From: Ferdinandcohnia sp036965165
GTDB lineage: Bacteria > Bacillota > Bacilli > Bacillales > Bacillaceae_L
Direction of reading: 5' to 3'
Length of the DNA stretch: 11,633 nucleotides
NCBI RefSeq assembly: GCF_036965165.1
Contig: NZ_JBALOX010000198.1
Location: 1 to 11,633, forward strand
Part shown: piece after piece, positions 1 through 7,014 of the stretch
Layout of the letters: each line of letters begins with the position of its first letter
How positions within the stretch are numbered: position 1 is the first letter of the stretch
Notes under the pieces: generated by a model
Seen by the model: only the letters and a program-made list of their open reading frames with translations
Told to the model about the DNA's origin: nothing
Database searches by the model: none
Translations under genes and position numbers: made by a program

Positions 1-102
1 GCTATTTTCGTTACTTCAGGAAGTATTGCCGCTTGCTTAGACGTCAACTGTAAATTGGTTGATCCCCTCAAACTAGAGGTTAATCCTCTATTAGTGATAT
101 AA
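1..102 (+). CDS. Possible C-terminal fragment of an upstream gene (unidentified)
   Basis: The first reading frame is open from the window edge to a TAA at 100-102, giving about 33 residues that begin AIFVTSGSIAACLDV and end NPLLVI. The composition is protein-like (hydrophobic, with G/S turns), but I do not recognise the family and the start lies outside the window. A 33-codon open frame can occur by chance in AT-rich DNA, so this is tentative. If real, its stop codon overlaps the -10 element of the kinase promoter, so the upstream gene and the sensory operon are tightly packed. Confidence 0.4.
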   Translation, partial: AIFVTSGSIAACLDVNCKLVDPLKLEVNPLLVI

Positions 103-103
103 T
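95..103 (+). promoter_or_regulatory. Extended -10 promoter of the sensory operon
   Basis: TGATATAAT contains a perfect TATAAT (98-103) preceded by the TGN extension. No convincing -35 hexamer lies 16-18 bases upstream, which extended -10 promoters tolerate. The predicted transcript start is near 110, leaving a short leader of about 33 bases before the kinase. A perfect 6-bp inverted repeat (TAGAGG/CCTCTA, 74-90) sits where -35 contacts would be and could be an operator, although it may simply be part of the upstream coding sequence. Confidence 0.5.
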
Positions 104-142
104 TTATTTTTGATAATAACAAAGATGTAAGGGTTTTCCCTC

Positions 143-1936
143 ATGAGAGTGGGTGGCATGTTGTTTTTTTCATTACGAAATCGTTTATTACTCATTTTTA
201 CGTGTCTATTAACAATTCCATTTATTATTTTATCTATTATGATTCCTAGCTTATTTGCGTCCGTAATACGAGAACAGACTCAAGAGCTGACTATCGAAAT
301 GATGGATCAATATTTGCTTTATGTGGAATCTATTACAACGCAGGCAGAGGATATTAGCAAGCAAGTACTAGTTAACGAAACAACTCAAGAATGGCTAAGG
401 GCAACTAAAAATAGTGCTCAGGGTGAAGAAAGTGAAATGCTACAAAATCAGCTAAGAGAGCTTCTGGCCTCAGTAATGATCAACAATTCAAATGGAATTT
501 CCATTTCAGTGCAATTGAATGATGGTACTAGCACTTGGGGTTATAATGAATCCCTAGATGAAACAGAATGGTTCCAAGACTTTCATGAAAATGAACAACG
601 TTTTGTAAAGTCACATCTGGACCCTTATCAACCAAATCGTGAGATGAGCATTAGACCGGTTAATAGCTATCTATTGCCTCTTATTGATACAAATACGTTT
701 ATTCCAAGTGGGGTTATCAAGGTGAATTTTCCAACAACTTTGCTTGAAACAGCTTTAGACCAAATCAGTATCGGAAAAAATGGTCACGCGTATTTAGTAG
801 AAAGTAATGGAGAAAATGTTTTAACTGGGAAATTAGATACACCAAATGAGATCATAAAGCGAAGCTTGGACCAAATTACAAATAATACCTCTCAAAAAGG
901 TTTAATTCAGGTTCCAAATAATAAGGAAGAGTATCTTGTCTTTTATCAAAAATTACCAGTTGGTGACTGGATCTTAATAAGTGAAGTAACTAAGTCTGAT
1001 TTATTCTCAAAAGTGAATCTTTTGCAACGGAATTTATTGATTACAAGTATATTTTTATTTTTATTAACAATAGTAGCATCTTTCGTACTTTCGTCTACAA
1101 TAACAGGTCCTTTAGGAAAATTAGCGAAAGCAATGAGTTTTATAGAAAGAGGAGATTTTGTAGGGGCAAAAAGGTTTATGCCTAAGATTAAATCTCAAAA
1201 TAGTGAAGTTGGTTATCTAATCAAAGTTACTAATCATACAATAGAACAATTAAAAAAACTAATTGAAACAGAATATAAAGCTAATTTGCGGAGAAAGGAT
1301 GCAGAATATAAAGCTTTATTACTACAAATCAATCCTCATTTTCTAAATAATACTCTTGAAATTATGGGGAGCCTAGCTGTTCAAGGGAAAAACAAAGAAG
1401 TAATGAATGTAAGTATTTATTTAGGGAGAATGTTACGGTATTCCTTAAATACAAAAAATAAGGTTGTTGATCTAGGTGAGGAACTAAATTATATAAAAAA
1501 CTATACAGACATACTTAAGTTAAGGTATGGAGATATGATCAATATCAATATGGAGATTGATCCAGAAACTAAAACTCTCCCTATTATTAAATTCATTTTG
1601 CAGCCACTTGTGGAAAATGCGGTAAAATATAGCTTTAGTGAAAAAATGGAAGCTACAATTTCTATTAAAACTAAAAAAAACGAAGACCATATTAAGATAA
1701 TTATAGAGGATAAAGGGATAGGTATGTCCGATGAAGTTATTTCAGGCCTTTTAGAATCAAATGAAGAAATAGATGTATTAGATAGTAAAGGGAATAGTAT
1801 TGGGCTAAGAAACGTCCTTGGACGTTTAACTCTATATTATGGGGAAGCCTTTTCCTATGAAATCGACTCAATATTGAATGAAGGTACAATAATTACGTTA
1901 TGTATAGAGTTGGAGCGGGGTGATATACATGATTAA
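143..1936 (+). CDS. YesM-type sensor histidine kinase
   Basis: Membrane histidine kinase of the YesM/LytS-like class found beside Firmicute sugar ABC transporters. In order: TM1 at about residues 14-36; an extracellular sensor of about 260 residues, probably Cache-like; TM2 at about 298-318; a HAMP linker at about 319-372; a His_kinase region with phospho-acceptor H399 in INPHFLNNTLE; and an ATPase domain with N-box N492 (QPLVENAVKYS), G1 DKGIGM (523-528) and G2 IGLRNV (553-558). All catalytic motifs look intact, and 597 residues is normal for the family. The start is uncertain. ATG 143 has an AAGGG at 129-133 that lies inside a small AGGG-TTTT-CCCT hairpin (130-141). ATG 158 (MLFFSLRNR) is an in-frame alternative with a weak GAG/GGGTGG site. 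Its 3' end overlaps the regulator by 8 bases. The ligand is inferred from context to be a fructan oligosaccharide. Confidence 0.93.
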   Translation: MRVGGMLFFSLRNRLLLIFTCLLTIPFIILSIMIPSLFASVIREQTQELTIEMMDQYLLYVESITTQAEDISKQVLVNETTQEWLRATKNSAQGEESEMLQNQLRELLASVMINNSNGISISVQLNDGTSTWGYNESLDETEWFQDFHENEQRFVKSHLDPYQPNREMSIRPVNSYLLPLIDTNTFIPSGVIKVNFPTTLLETALDQISIGKNGHAYLVESNGENVLTGKLDTPNEIIKRSLDQITNNTSQKGLIQVPNNKEEYLVFYQKLPVGDWILISEVTKSDLFSKVNLLQRNLLITSIFLFLLTIVASFVLSSTITGPLGKLAKAMSFIERGDFVGAKRFMPKIKSQNSEVGYLIKVTNHTIEQLKKLIETEYKANLRRKDAEYKALLLQINPHFLNNTLEIMGSLAVQGKNKEVMNVSIYLGRMLRYSLNTKNKVVDLGEELNYIKNYTDILKLRYGDMININMEIDPETKTLPIIKFILQPLVENAVKYSFSEKMEATISIKTKKNEDHIKIIIEDKGIGMSDEVISGLLESNEEIDVLDSKGNSIGLRNVLGRLTLYYGEAFSYEIDSILNEGTIITLCIELERGDIHD

Positions 1937-3527
1937 AGTACTAATCATTGATGACGAGATACAAATTCGTAAAGGGTTACGGTTGAAAGTGAATTGGGAA
2001 AAAGAGGGGTTTGAAATTGTTGAAGAGGCTTCAAATGGAAAAGAGGCACTTGGGATACTCGAAAAGACGGACATCGATCTAGTAATTACAGATATGAGAA
2101 TGCCAATTATGGATGGCGTTGAATTGGCAAAACGATGTCATATCGAATATCCACACGTGAAAATTGTTGTACTATCAGGTTATTCTGATTTTGATTATGT
2201 AAGGAACTCACTGAAACAAGGGGTAAAAGACTATTTATTGAAACCAGTTGCACCTGATGAATTGGAAGAATCTTTAAGGAAAATTCGAGAAGAGATTAAG
2301 GAAGAAAATAAGAAACAAGCAGAGTTAGATAGGATGAACCTACTGGCTAATTTACACCTACAAGAAATGCAAGAACAATACATACTTTATTTAGTGAAAG
2401 AGGAGAGGCTACAACCCGATATTGTAAAAGAAAGACTAAAGCAATTACAATTAGAGGAACTTTTAAATGAAAATGCAAAAGTTCAATTTATTACCGTTGA
2501 AATGAGAGAATACAGTGATCCTATTAAGTTAGAAGAACTTAAGCTCCCTTTTCAAATGTTGTGTAGAGAGATTGCTCAAGAACAAGAAGGAACATACTTG
2601 TTTAATGACCCTAACTATGCGAATATGGTCCAATTTTTACTGATCATAAACTCAAACACACAAACATCTACTAGTACTTTTCAACTAGTAAAGAGAATCC
2701 AACAATCCATTACCAAGTATTTGAGAGTGGATACTGTAATCGGTATTGGTAATGTTGTAAATGGTCTGACAGAATATAGAACCGGTTATATTTCAAGTTT
2801 ACTTGCTTGGAGTCAAAGTCAAATTGGGGCAAAATCTCAGGTTATAGATCAAACAGTTACGAGAGAAGAGGTTTTTGACTTTTCACCTAATATAGAGAAA
2901 AGGTTAACCAATGCGATTGAGAATGCTGATATGCTAGCTTTTAAGGAAAACATACAGTCCATACTTGGGGGAATAAAGAATCAGTCAGTTTTGTCATTTT
3001 CATTTATAGCCAATCATGTATTATTTCTGTTAGGATCTTTGGCTAAAAAATATGACGTAGAGACAAATGACATAAATAATGCCGTTTGGAATTGTCAACA
3101 AAATATCTGGAAACTAAACTCCCAATATAAAGTGAAAGAGGATCTAATCCTGCTAGCGCAGTTAATTATGGAAAGAGTTCGTCAGACCCGTTTTTCAAAT
3201 AAGGCAATAATCGACAGTGTTCGAAACTATGTAGACCTTCATTATGCCAGTGAAATATCGCTAACCACCCTGTCTAACCTTTTTCATATTAATAGTGCTC
3301 ATTTATCAGAAACATTTAAACATCATGTTGGCAAGAACTTTAGCGATTATCTAGTTAACTTGAGGATGGAAAAGGCAGCTGAATTACTTAAAGATAATCA
3401 GCTTAAAATTATTGATGTTGCAAACTTAGTAGGCTTTTCTAGCTCAGGATATTTTAGCACAGTATTTAAGAAACACTATGGACAAACTCCTATTGAATTT
3501 AGAAATGCCATATCCTGGAATGGTTAA
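1929..3527 (+). CDS. YesN-type response regulator with AraC DNA-binding domain
   Basis: Cognate regulator of the preceding kinase. ATG 1929 gives 532 residues beginning MIKVLIIDDE, the usual start of a receiver domain. GTG 1920 would add only three residues and is less likely. Receiver domain at about 1-120: acidic pair D8/D9, phospho-acceptor D55 (ITDMRMP), S83 (LSGYSD) and K105 (LLKPV). A linker of about 300 residues follows, typical of YesN proteins. The C-terminal 100 residues (about 430-526) form an AraC-type double helix-turn-helix, with the second helix-turn-helix signature in IDVANLVGFSSSGYFSTVF. The ATGATTAA overlap with the kinase stop indicates translational coupling. Expected role: when phosphorylated, activate the transporter promoter, probably through the direct repeats at 4996-5032. 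The direct target is inferred. Confidence 0.93.
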   Translation: MIKVLIIDDEIQIRKGLRLKVNWEKEGFEIVEEASNGKEALGILEKTDIDLVITDMRMPIMDGVELAKRCHIEYPHVKIVVLSGYSDFDYVRNSLKQGVKDYLLKPVAPDELEESLRKIREEIKEENKKQAELDRMNLLANLHLQEMQEQYILYLVKEERLQPDIVKERLKQLQLEELLNENAKVQFITVEMREYSDPIKLEELKLPFQMLCREIAQEQEGTYLFNDPNYANMVQFLLIINSNTQTSTSTFQLVKRIQQSITKYLRVDTVIGIGNVVNGLTEYRTGYISSLLAWSQSQIGAKSQVIDQTVTREEVFDFSPNIEKRLTNAIENADMLAFKENIQSILGGIKNQSVLSFSFIANHVLFLLGSLAKKYDVETNDINNAVWNCQQNIWKLNSQYKVKEDLILLAQLIMERVRQTRFSNKAIIDSVRNYVDLHYASEISLTTLSNLFHINSAHLSETFKHHVGKNFSDYLVNLRMEKAAELLKDNQLKIIDVANLVGFSSSGYFSTVFKKHYGQTPIEFRNAISWNG

Positions 3528-3542
3528 AAAGGAGGGATATGT

Positions 3543-4871
3543 TTGAAAAAATGGTGGCCAGTAGTTATGATCATTGTTTTATTGGGTATAGCAAGTGCTA
3601 TTATTTATCCTTCTTCAATAAACCAAAGCGACAAAGATGGTAAAGGGGAGGTAACTGGGCAAATTGAACTAACTTTCATACGGAATCTAGGAAATGACGC
3701 TTTCAATCAAGCTTATGAAGAGATAATTGCTGCCTTTGAAGCGAAGCATCCCCATATCAAGATTAATATGCAATCCATGCATTGGGCACATGAATATGAA
3801 TTAAGATTGCGTACAGAATTGGTAGCTGGTAACCATCCCGATATTATAGCAATTGATAGCCCTAACTTAGCTCTTTATGCAAATGCAGGGTTTCTCTTAT
3901 CAATCGATTCGTATATGAAAGAGGCGGGTTATATAGAAGATATACCCAAAGGGTTATTAAATGGTTTAACCTATAATGATGAAATCTATCTTGCGCCTAT
4001 TGTAGAGCCTAGTATCGCCCTGTTTTACAATATGAATCTCTTCAGAGAGAATGGAGTCCCTTTCCCTCCAAATGATCCAAACAATCCACTGACATGGGAT
4101 GAGGTTTTAGAAATTGCCAAAAAGATTAATAACCCAGAAAAGGGAGTAATAGGAATTGATCCAGGTCAGGGATTTGGGGGTGGGGAAGGCCCTGCTTATT
4201 TTAAAATGCCTCTCCTTTGGCAGTTTGGGGCTGAAGTGTTAAGCCCTGATGCAACTACAGCTGAAGGTTTTTTAAATTCAAAAGAAGCATTAAAAGCATT
4301 GCAATTTTATCAAGATTTATACCAAAAACATCATGTAGCAGCAGTTGAATTACCTCCGTATGCTTTTGAAACGGATAAGCTCGCTATGACTGTACTGGGC
4401 TCTTGGCACATAGAAGAATTGCAAAAGTATCCTGGTTTTATTCTCGGTGAAGATTTTGGCGTGACCCCTTTGCCGAAGGCTATATCCCAAGTTGCACCTA
4501 ATGGTGGTTGGGCACTCGGGATTTCTTCTAAAACAAATCACCCAAATGAAGCATGGGAATTTGTTAAATTTGCAACTGGTAAAGAGGGTTCTGAAATATT
4601 CGTTGAAATGACAGGAGATTTACCTGCAAGATTTTCGGTAGCCCAAGAAATTCCAAAGCTTAATGAGTATCCTCAAAATATTTTTATTGAACAAGGACAA
4701 AACCACTCAAAGAACAGACCGGTTACTCCAGCCTATCCTGTGATAAGTGAGGCCGTTAAAGATTTATTTGAAGACGTCGGGAAAAACGGGAAGGATGTCA
4801 AGGCTGCTGCTAATGAAGCGGTAGTGAAAATAAATAATAGTTTAAATGAAATGAAAAATTATAAACAGTAA
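3543..4871 (+). CDS. Family-1 extracellular solute-binding protein without lipobox, possible co-sensor
   Basis: Sugar-binding protein of the SBP_bac_1 type, 442 residues. Typical stretches are the open N-terminal lobe around ELTFIRNLGNDAF, the SIALFYNMNLFRENGVPFPP region (about 158-177), TWDEVLEIAKKI, and the late GGWALGISSKTNHPNEAWEF segment. The start is TTG 3543, served by AAGGAGGG (3529-3536) at six bases. The nearby ATG 3539 is out of frame and soon stops. The N-terminus MKKWWPVVMIIVLLGIASA is one hydrophobic helix with no Cys, so this is not a lipoprotein. It is either an uncleaved membrane anchor or cleaved after ASA. It lies 15 bases after the regulator and is closed off by a terminator, so it belongs to the sensory operon and not to the transporter operon. 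This suggests a role in presenting ligand to the kinase, as XylFII does for LytS in clostridia. That role is inference. Confidence 0.85.
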   Translation: MKKWWPVVMIIVLLGIASAIIYPSSINQSDKDGKGEVTGQIELTFIRNLGNDAFNQAYEEIIAAFEAKHPHIKINMQSMHWAHEYELRLRTELVAGNHPDIIAIDSPNLALYANAGFLLSIDSYMKEAGYIEDIPKGLLNGLTYNDEIYLAPIVEPSIALFYNMNLFRENGVPFPPNDPNNPLTWDEVLEIAKKINNPEKGVIGIDPGQGFGGGEGPAYFKMPLLWQFGAEVLSPDATTAEGFLNSKEALKALQFYQDLYQKHHVAAVELPPYAFETDKLAMTVLGSWHIEELQKYPGFILGEDFGVTPLPKAISQVAPNGGWALGISSKTNHPNEAWEFVKFATGKEGSEIFVEMTGDLPARFSVAQEIPKLNEYPQNIFIEQGQNHSKNRPVTPAYPVISEAVKDLFEDVGKNGKDVKAAANEAVVKINNSLNEMKNYKQ

Positions 4872-4902
4872 TCCTCTAGTTCAAAAACTAGGGGATTTTT
4901 TT
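4870..4902 (+). terminator. Rho-independent terminator of the sensory operon
   Basis: A 12-bp stem (AATCCTCTAGTT, 4870-4881, against AACTAGGGGATT, 4886-4897) has one G-U pair and a 4-base loop. It runs directly into a T tract (4896-4902), and the stem begins within the stop codon of the binding-protein gene. This is a strong intrinsic terminator. It separates sensor expression from transporter expression. Confidence 0.92.
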
Positions 4903-4913
4903 CTGTAGATTAC

Positions 4914-4945
4914 NNNNNNNNNNNNNNNNNNNNNNNNNNNNNNNN
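4914..4945. other. Assembly gap (32 N)
   Basis: A run of 32 N lies between the sensory operon and the transporter control region. The true length and content are unknown. Regulatory sequence, or more, may be missing here, so the upstream limit of the transporter promoter cannot be defined from this window. Confidence 0.99.
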
Positions 4946-4976
4946 TTTTATATCTAGAATCTTACTAAGTAAATTA

Positions 4977-4991
4977 ATGTAAGCGATGACA
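4977..4991 (+). promoter_or_regulatory. cre box (CcpA site) upstream of the transporter operon
   Basis: ATGTAAGCGATGACA fits the Gram-positive consensus WTGNAANCGNWNNCW at every position, and its core TGTAAGCGATGACA also fits TGWAANCGNTNWCA without mismatch. It is centred about 83 bases upstream of the predicted transcript start and only 4 bases before the direct repeats. CcpA bound here could hinder the activator. An activating role, or repression of a promoter hidden in the gap, is also possible from the position. Confidence 0.7.
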
Positions 4992-4995
4992 AGTT

Positions 4996-5032
4996 CCGAA
5001 AATATTAAAGGTTATAAACCAAAAATATTAAA
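4996..5032 (+). repeat. Tandem 14-bp direct repeats, probable response-regulator site
   Basis: CCGAAAATATTAAA (4996-5009) and CCAAAAATATTAAA (5019-5032) differ at one base and are spaced 23 bases start to start, about two helical turns. AraC-family proteins typically bind such direct repeats through two helix-turn-helix units per monomer. The second copy ends on the first base of the expected -35 position for the -10 at 5055. This is the usual geometry for an activator touching sigma. That the regulator encoded at 1929-3527 binds here is inference. Confidence 0.6.
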
Positions 5033-5051
5033 ATCTTATCCAAATTTATTT

Positions 5052-5060
5052 TGTTATATT
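5052..5060 (+). promoter_or_regulatory. Extended -10 promoter of the transporter operon
   Basis: TGTTATATT has a TGN extension and a -10 of TATATT (5055-5060). The -35 slot at 17 bases (5032-5037, AATCTT) is poor, which fits activator-dependent transcription from the repeats just upstream. The predicted start is near 5067, immediately before a hairpin. Confidence 0.5.
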
Positions 5061-5067
5061 TAGAGCG

Positions 5068-5087
5068 TAATGAAAGGGATTTCATTA
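5068..5087 (+). promoter_or_regulatory. Perfect 8-bp hairpin with GGGA loop at the transcript 5' end
   Basis: TAATGAAA (5068-5075) and TTTCATTA (5080-5087) are perfectly complementary around GGGA, a GNRA-class tetraloop. The stem would begin within a base or two of the predicted transcript start, and no T tract follows, so it is not a terminator. It could be a 5' mRNA-stabilising stem-loop or, as DNA, an operator palindrome over +1. The sequence alone does not decide between these. Confidence 0.5.
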
Positions 5088-5127
5088 ACGTAGCAATTTA
5101 AACCTAAGTGGATAGGAGGTAAAGACA

Positions 5128-6087
5128 GTGCCTGAGATAGCAGAAACAAAGCAGGCCATCCAAGTTAGCAAGCCTAGGAAAGTGAATCGACAACTAGAGT
5201 ATATTAAAAAGAATTATATTCTCTACTTGCTTATCGCACCTGCTGTTATCCTTACAATCATATTTAAATATATCCCAATATATGGGGCATTAATTGCATT
5301 TAAGGACTATAGTCCAATCAAGGGGATTATGGGAAGTGAATGGGTAGGATTTAAACACTTTACCGATTTTTTGACATCACCCAACTTCCTGCAAATTTTA
5401 GTAAATACGATTAAATTAAGTTCTTTTGAGCTTCTAATCGGATTTCCGATACCAATTATATTGGCTCTTATGCTAAATCAGCTAAGAAAGTCAGGTGTCA
5501 AAAAGAATATCCAATTAGTCCTATATGCACCACACTTCATTTCAGTAGTGGTCATTTCCGGAATGATATTCCTTTTTCTTTCACCGGTCGGACCTATTAA
5601 TACGATATTAGGACTTTTCACAGACAAACCAATCTCATTTATGTCTAATCCAGATTATTTTAGATCAATTTATATTTGGTCTGGTGTATGGCAGGGAGCT
5701 GGTTGGGCTTCTATCATTTATGTAGCAGCACTCGCGAATGTAGACCCACAACTGCATGAAGCAGCAACATTGGATGGGGCATCATTACTACAACGTATTT
5801 GGCATATTGATCTGCCTACTCTAAAGCCTGTTATGGCTGTACTATTTATTTTGGCTGCTGGCGGAATTATGGGCATAGGATTTGAAAAAGCCTATCTGTT
5901 ACAAACATCGATGAACATACCATCATCAGAAATTATAGCAACCTATGTATATAAACGAGGTTTGCTCGCAGGAGATTATTCATTTGCTACCGCTGTTGGA
6001 TTATTTAACGCAGTTGTAAACGTTATCTTACTAGTGTTTGTTAATCAGGTAGTGAAAAAACTGAATGAAGGCGAAGGTCTTATGTAA
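5128..6087 (+). CDS. LplB-type sugar ABC transporter permease
   Basis: First of two membrane subunits of a carbohydrate importer (COG4209/LplB class, MalF-like topology), 319 residues. About six membrane helices are visible, including residues 31-53, 95-117, 133-152, 183-203 and 290-307. The cytoplasmic EAA loop that contacts the ATPase is clear (EAATLDGASLLQRIWHIDLP, 211-230). The start is GTG 5128, with an excellent AGGAGGT (5114-5120) seven bases upstream. No other start codon lies near. The codons at 6014-6028 contain a second perfect cre match. It is the first gene of the transporter operon, 15 bases before its partner permease. The substrate is inferred from the GH32 and fructokinase genes downstream. 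LplB-class importers also carry other oligosaccharides. Confidence 0.93.
   Translation: MPEIAETKQAIQVSKPRKVNRQLEYIKKNYILYLLIAPAVILTIIFKYIPIYGALIAFKDYSPIKGIMGSEWVGFKHFTDFLTSPNFLQILVNTIKLSSFELLIGFPIPIILALMLNQLRKSGVKKNIQLVLYAPHFISVVVISGMIFLFLSPVGPINTILGLFTDKPISFMSNPDYFRSIYIWSGVWQGAGWASIIYVAALANVDPQLHEAATLDGASLLQRIWHIDLPTLKPVMAVLFILAAGGIMGIGFEKAYLLQTSMNIPSSEIIATYVYKRGLLAGDYSFATAVGLFNAVVNVILLVFVNQVVKKLNEGEGLM
6014..6028 (+). promoter_or_regulatory. Intragenic cre box
   Basis: TTGTAAACGTTATCT fits WTGNAANCGNWNNCW at all positions, and its core is one base off the stricter TGWAANCGNTNWCA. It lies inside the first permease gene, coding for part of its last membrane helix. CcpA bound within a gene can act as a transcription roadblock, so this could reinforce the upstream cre. 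A chance match is possible because the consensus is degenerate. Confidence 0.45.
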
Positions 6088-6102
6088 GGAAGGAGGAGAA
6101 CC

Positions 6103-6990
6103 ATGAATAACAAAATAAAACATTCAAAAGGTGATCGGGTCATACTTGGTATAAACAATATCCTGTTGGGAATTATTGTACTTTTGATTCTTGCACCATT
6201 ATTTTATGTTTTTCTATCATCCTTCTTAGAACCCAATGCCTTAATTAGAAAAGGGATGTCATTAAGCGCATCTGATTGGTCATTAGAAGGTTATACACGA
6301 ATATTAACGGATGGAACAATTATGAGGGGCTTTCTCAATTCAATCCTTTATTCGGCTGGATTTACCCTAATAACAGTTACAGTATCAATCCTTGCAGGAT
6401 ATACATTATCTGTTGATGGTCTAGTAGGAAAAAAGGTATTTATGTTCTTCTTCTTATTTACCATGTTTTTCGGTGGAGGATTAATCCCAACTTATTTTGT
6501 TGTCCGCGACTTAGGGATGTTGAATACAATTTGGGCGATAATCATACCTGGTGCTGTTAATGTATGGTTTATTATCCTGGCTAGAACATATTTTAAAGGT
6601 ATTCCAAATGAATTAAAGGAAGCGGCAAGGATAGACGGAGCATCTGACTTCAGAATATTTATTAGTGTTGTCTTACCTTTATGTAAGCCTATTATTTTTG
6701 TACTAGCGCTTTATGCTTTTATCGGACAGTGGAATGCGTATTTTGATGCATTGATTTACCTAGATGATCGACATTTATATCCACTCCAACTAGTTCTACG
6801 TTCTATTCTTATCCAAAATGAGGTTCAGCCAGGAATGGTAGCAGATATTCAAGCTAGAAACGAAATTATGAGAGTAGCAGAAATGATTAGATATTCATCT
6901 ATTATACTAGCTAGTTTACCACTGTTAATTATGTACCCATTCTTCCAAAAGTATTTTGAAAAGGGAGTTATGGTAGGTTCTCTAAAATAA
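6103..6990 (+). CDS. YtcP-type sugar ABC transporter permease
   Basis: Second membrane subunit of the importer (COG0395/YtcP class, MalG-like), 295 residues. Membrane helices are at about 15-40, 80-103, 110-132, 142-162, 193-213 and 262-284. The EAA loop is ELKEAARIDGASDFRIFISV (170-189), followed by VLPLCKP. ATG 6103 has a strong AAGGAGGAG site just upstream. It is co-transcribed with the LplB-type permease (15-base gap) and the lipoprotein (24-base gap), giving the usual permease-permease-binding protein set. No ATP-binding subunit is present in the window. Such transporters in Bacillus are often powered by a shared MsmX-type ATPase encoded elsewhere. Confidence 0.93.
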   Translation: MNNKIKHSKGDRVILGINNILLGIIVLLILAPLFYVFLSSFLEPNALIRKGMSLSASDWSLEGYTRILTDGTIMRGFLNSILYSAGFTLITVTVSILAGYTLSVDGLVGKKVFMFFFLFTMFFGGGLIPTYFVVRDLGMLNTIWAIIIPGAVNVWFIILARTYFKGIPNELKEAARIDGASDFRIFISVVLPLCKPIIFVLALYAFIGQWNAYFDALIYLDDRHLYPLQLVLRSILIQNEVQPGMVADIQARNEIMRVAEMIRYSSIILASLPLLIMYPFFQKYFEKGVMVGSLK

Positions 6991-7014
6991 ATTATCAAAA
7001 GTGAGGGATTAATT

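Noticed and set aside
64..90. Terminator for the upstream gene or a switch between two hairpins (CCTC/GAGG and TAGAGG/CCTCTA)
   Set aside because: The stems are only 4 and 6 bp and no T tract follows. The region also lies inside a possible coding frame. The 9-base likeness to the 4870-4897 terminator is probably chance.
3539..3541. ATG start upstream of the TTG start of the family-1 binding protein
   Set aside because: It is in a different frame and meets a stop after a few dozen codons, whereas the TTG frame matches the whole binding protein and has well-spaced AAGGAGGG.
5371..5400. TTGACA-like hexamer inside the first permease gene as an internal promoter
   Set aside because: No acceptable -10 at 16-18 bases, and the position is internal to a coding sequence without a gene start nearby.
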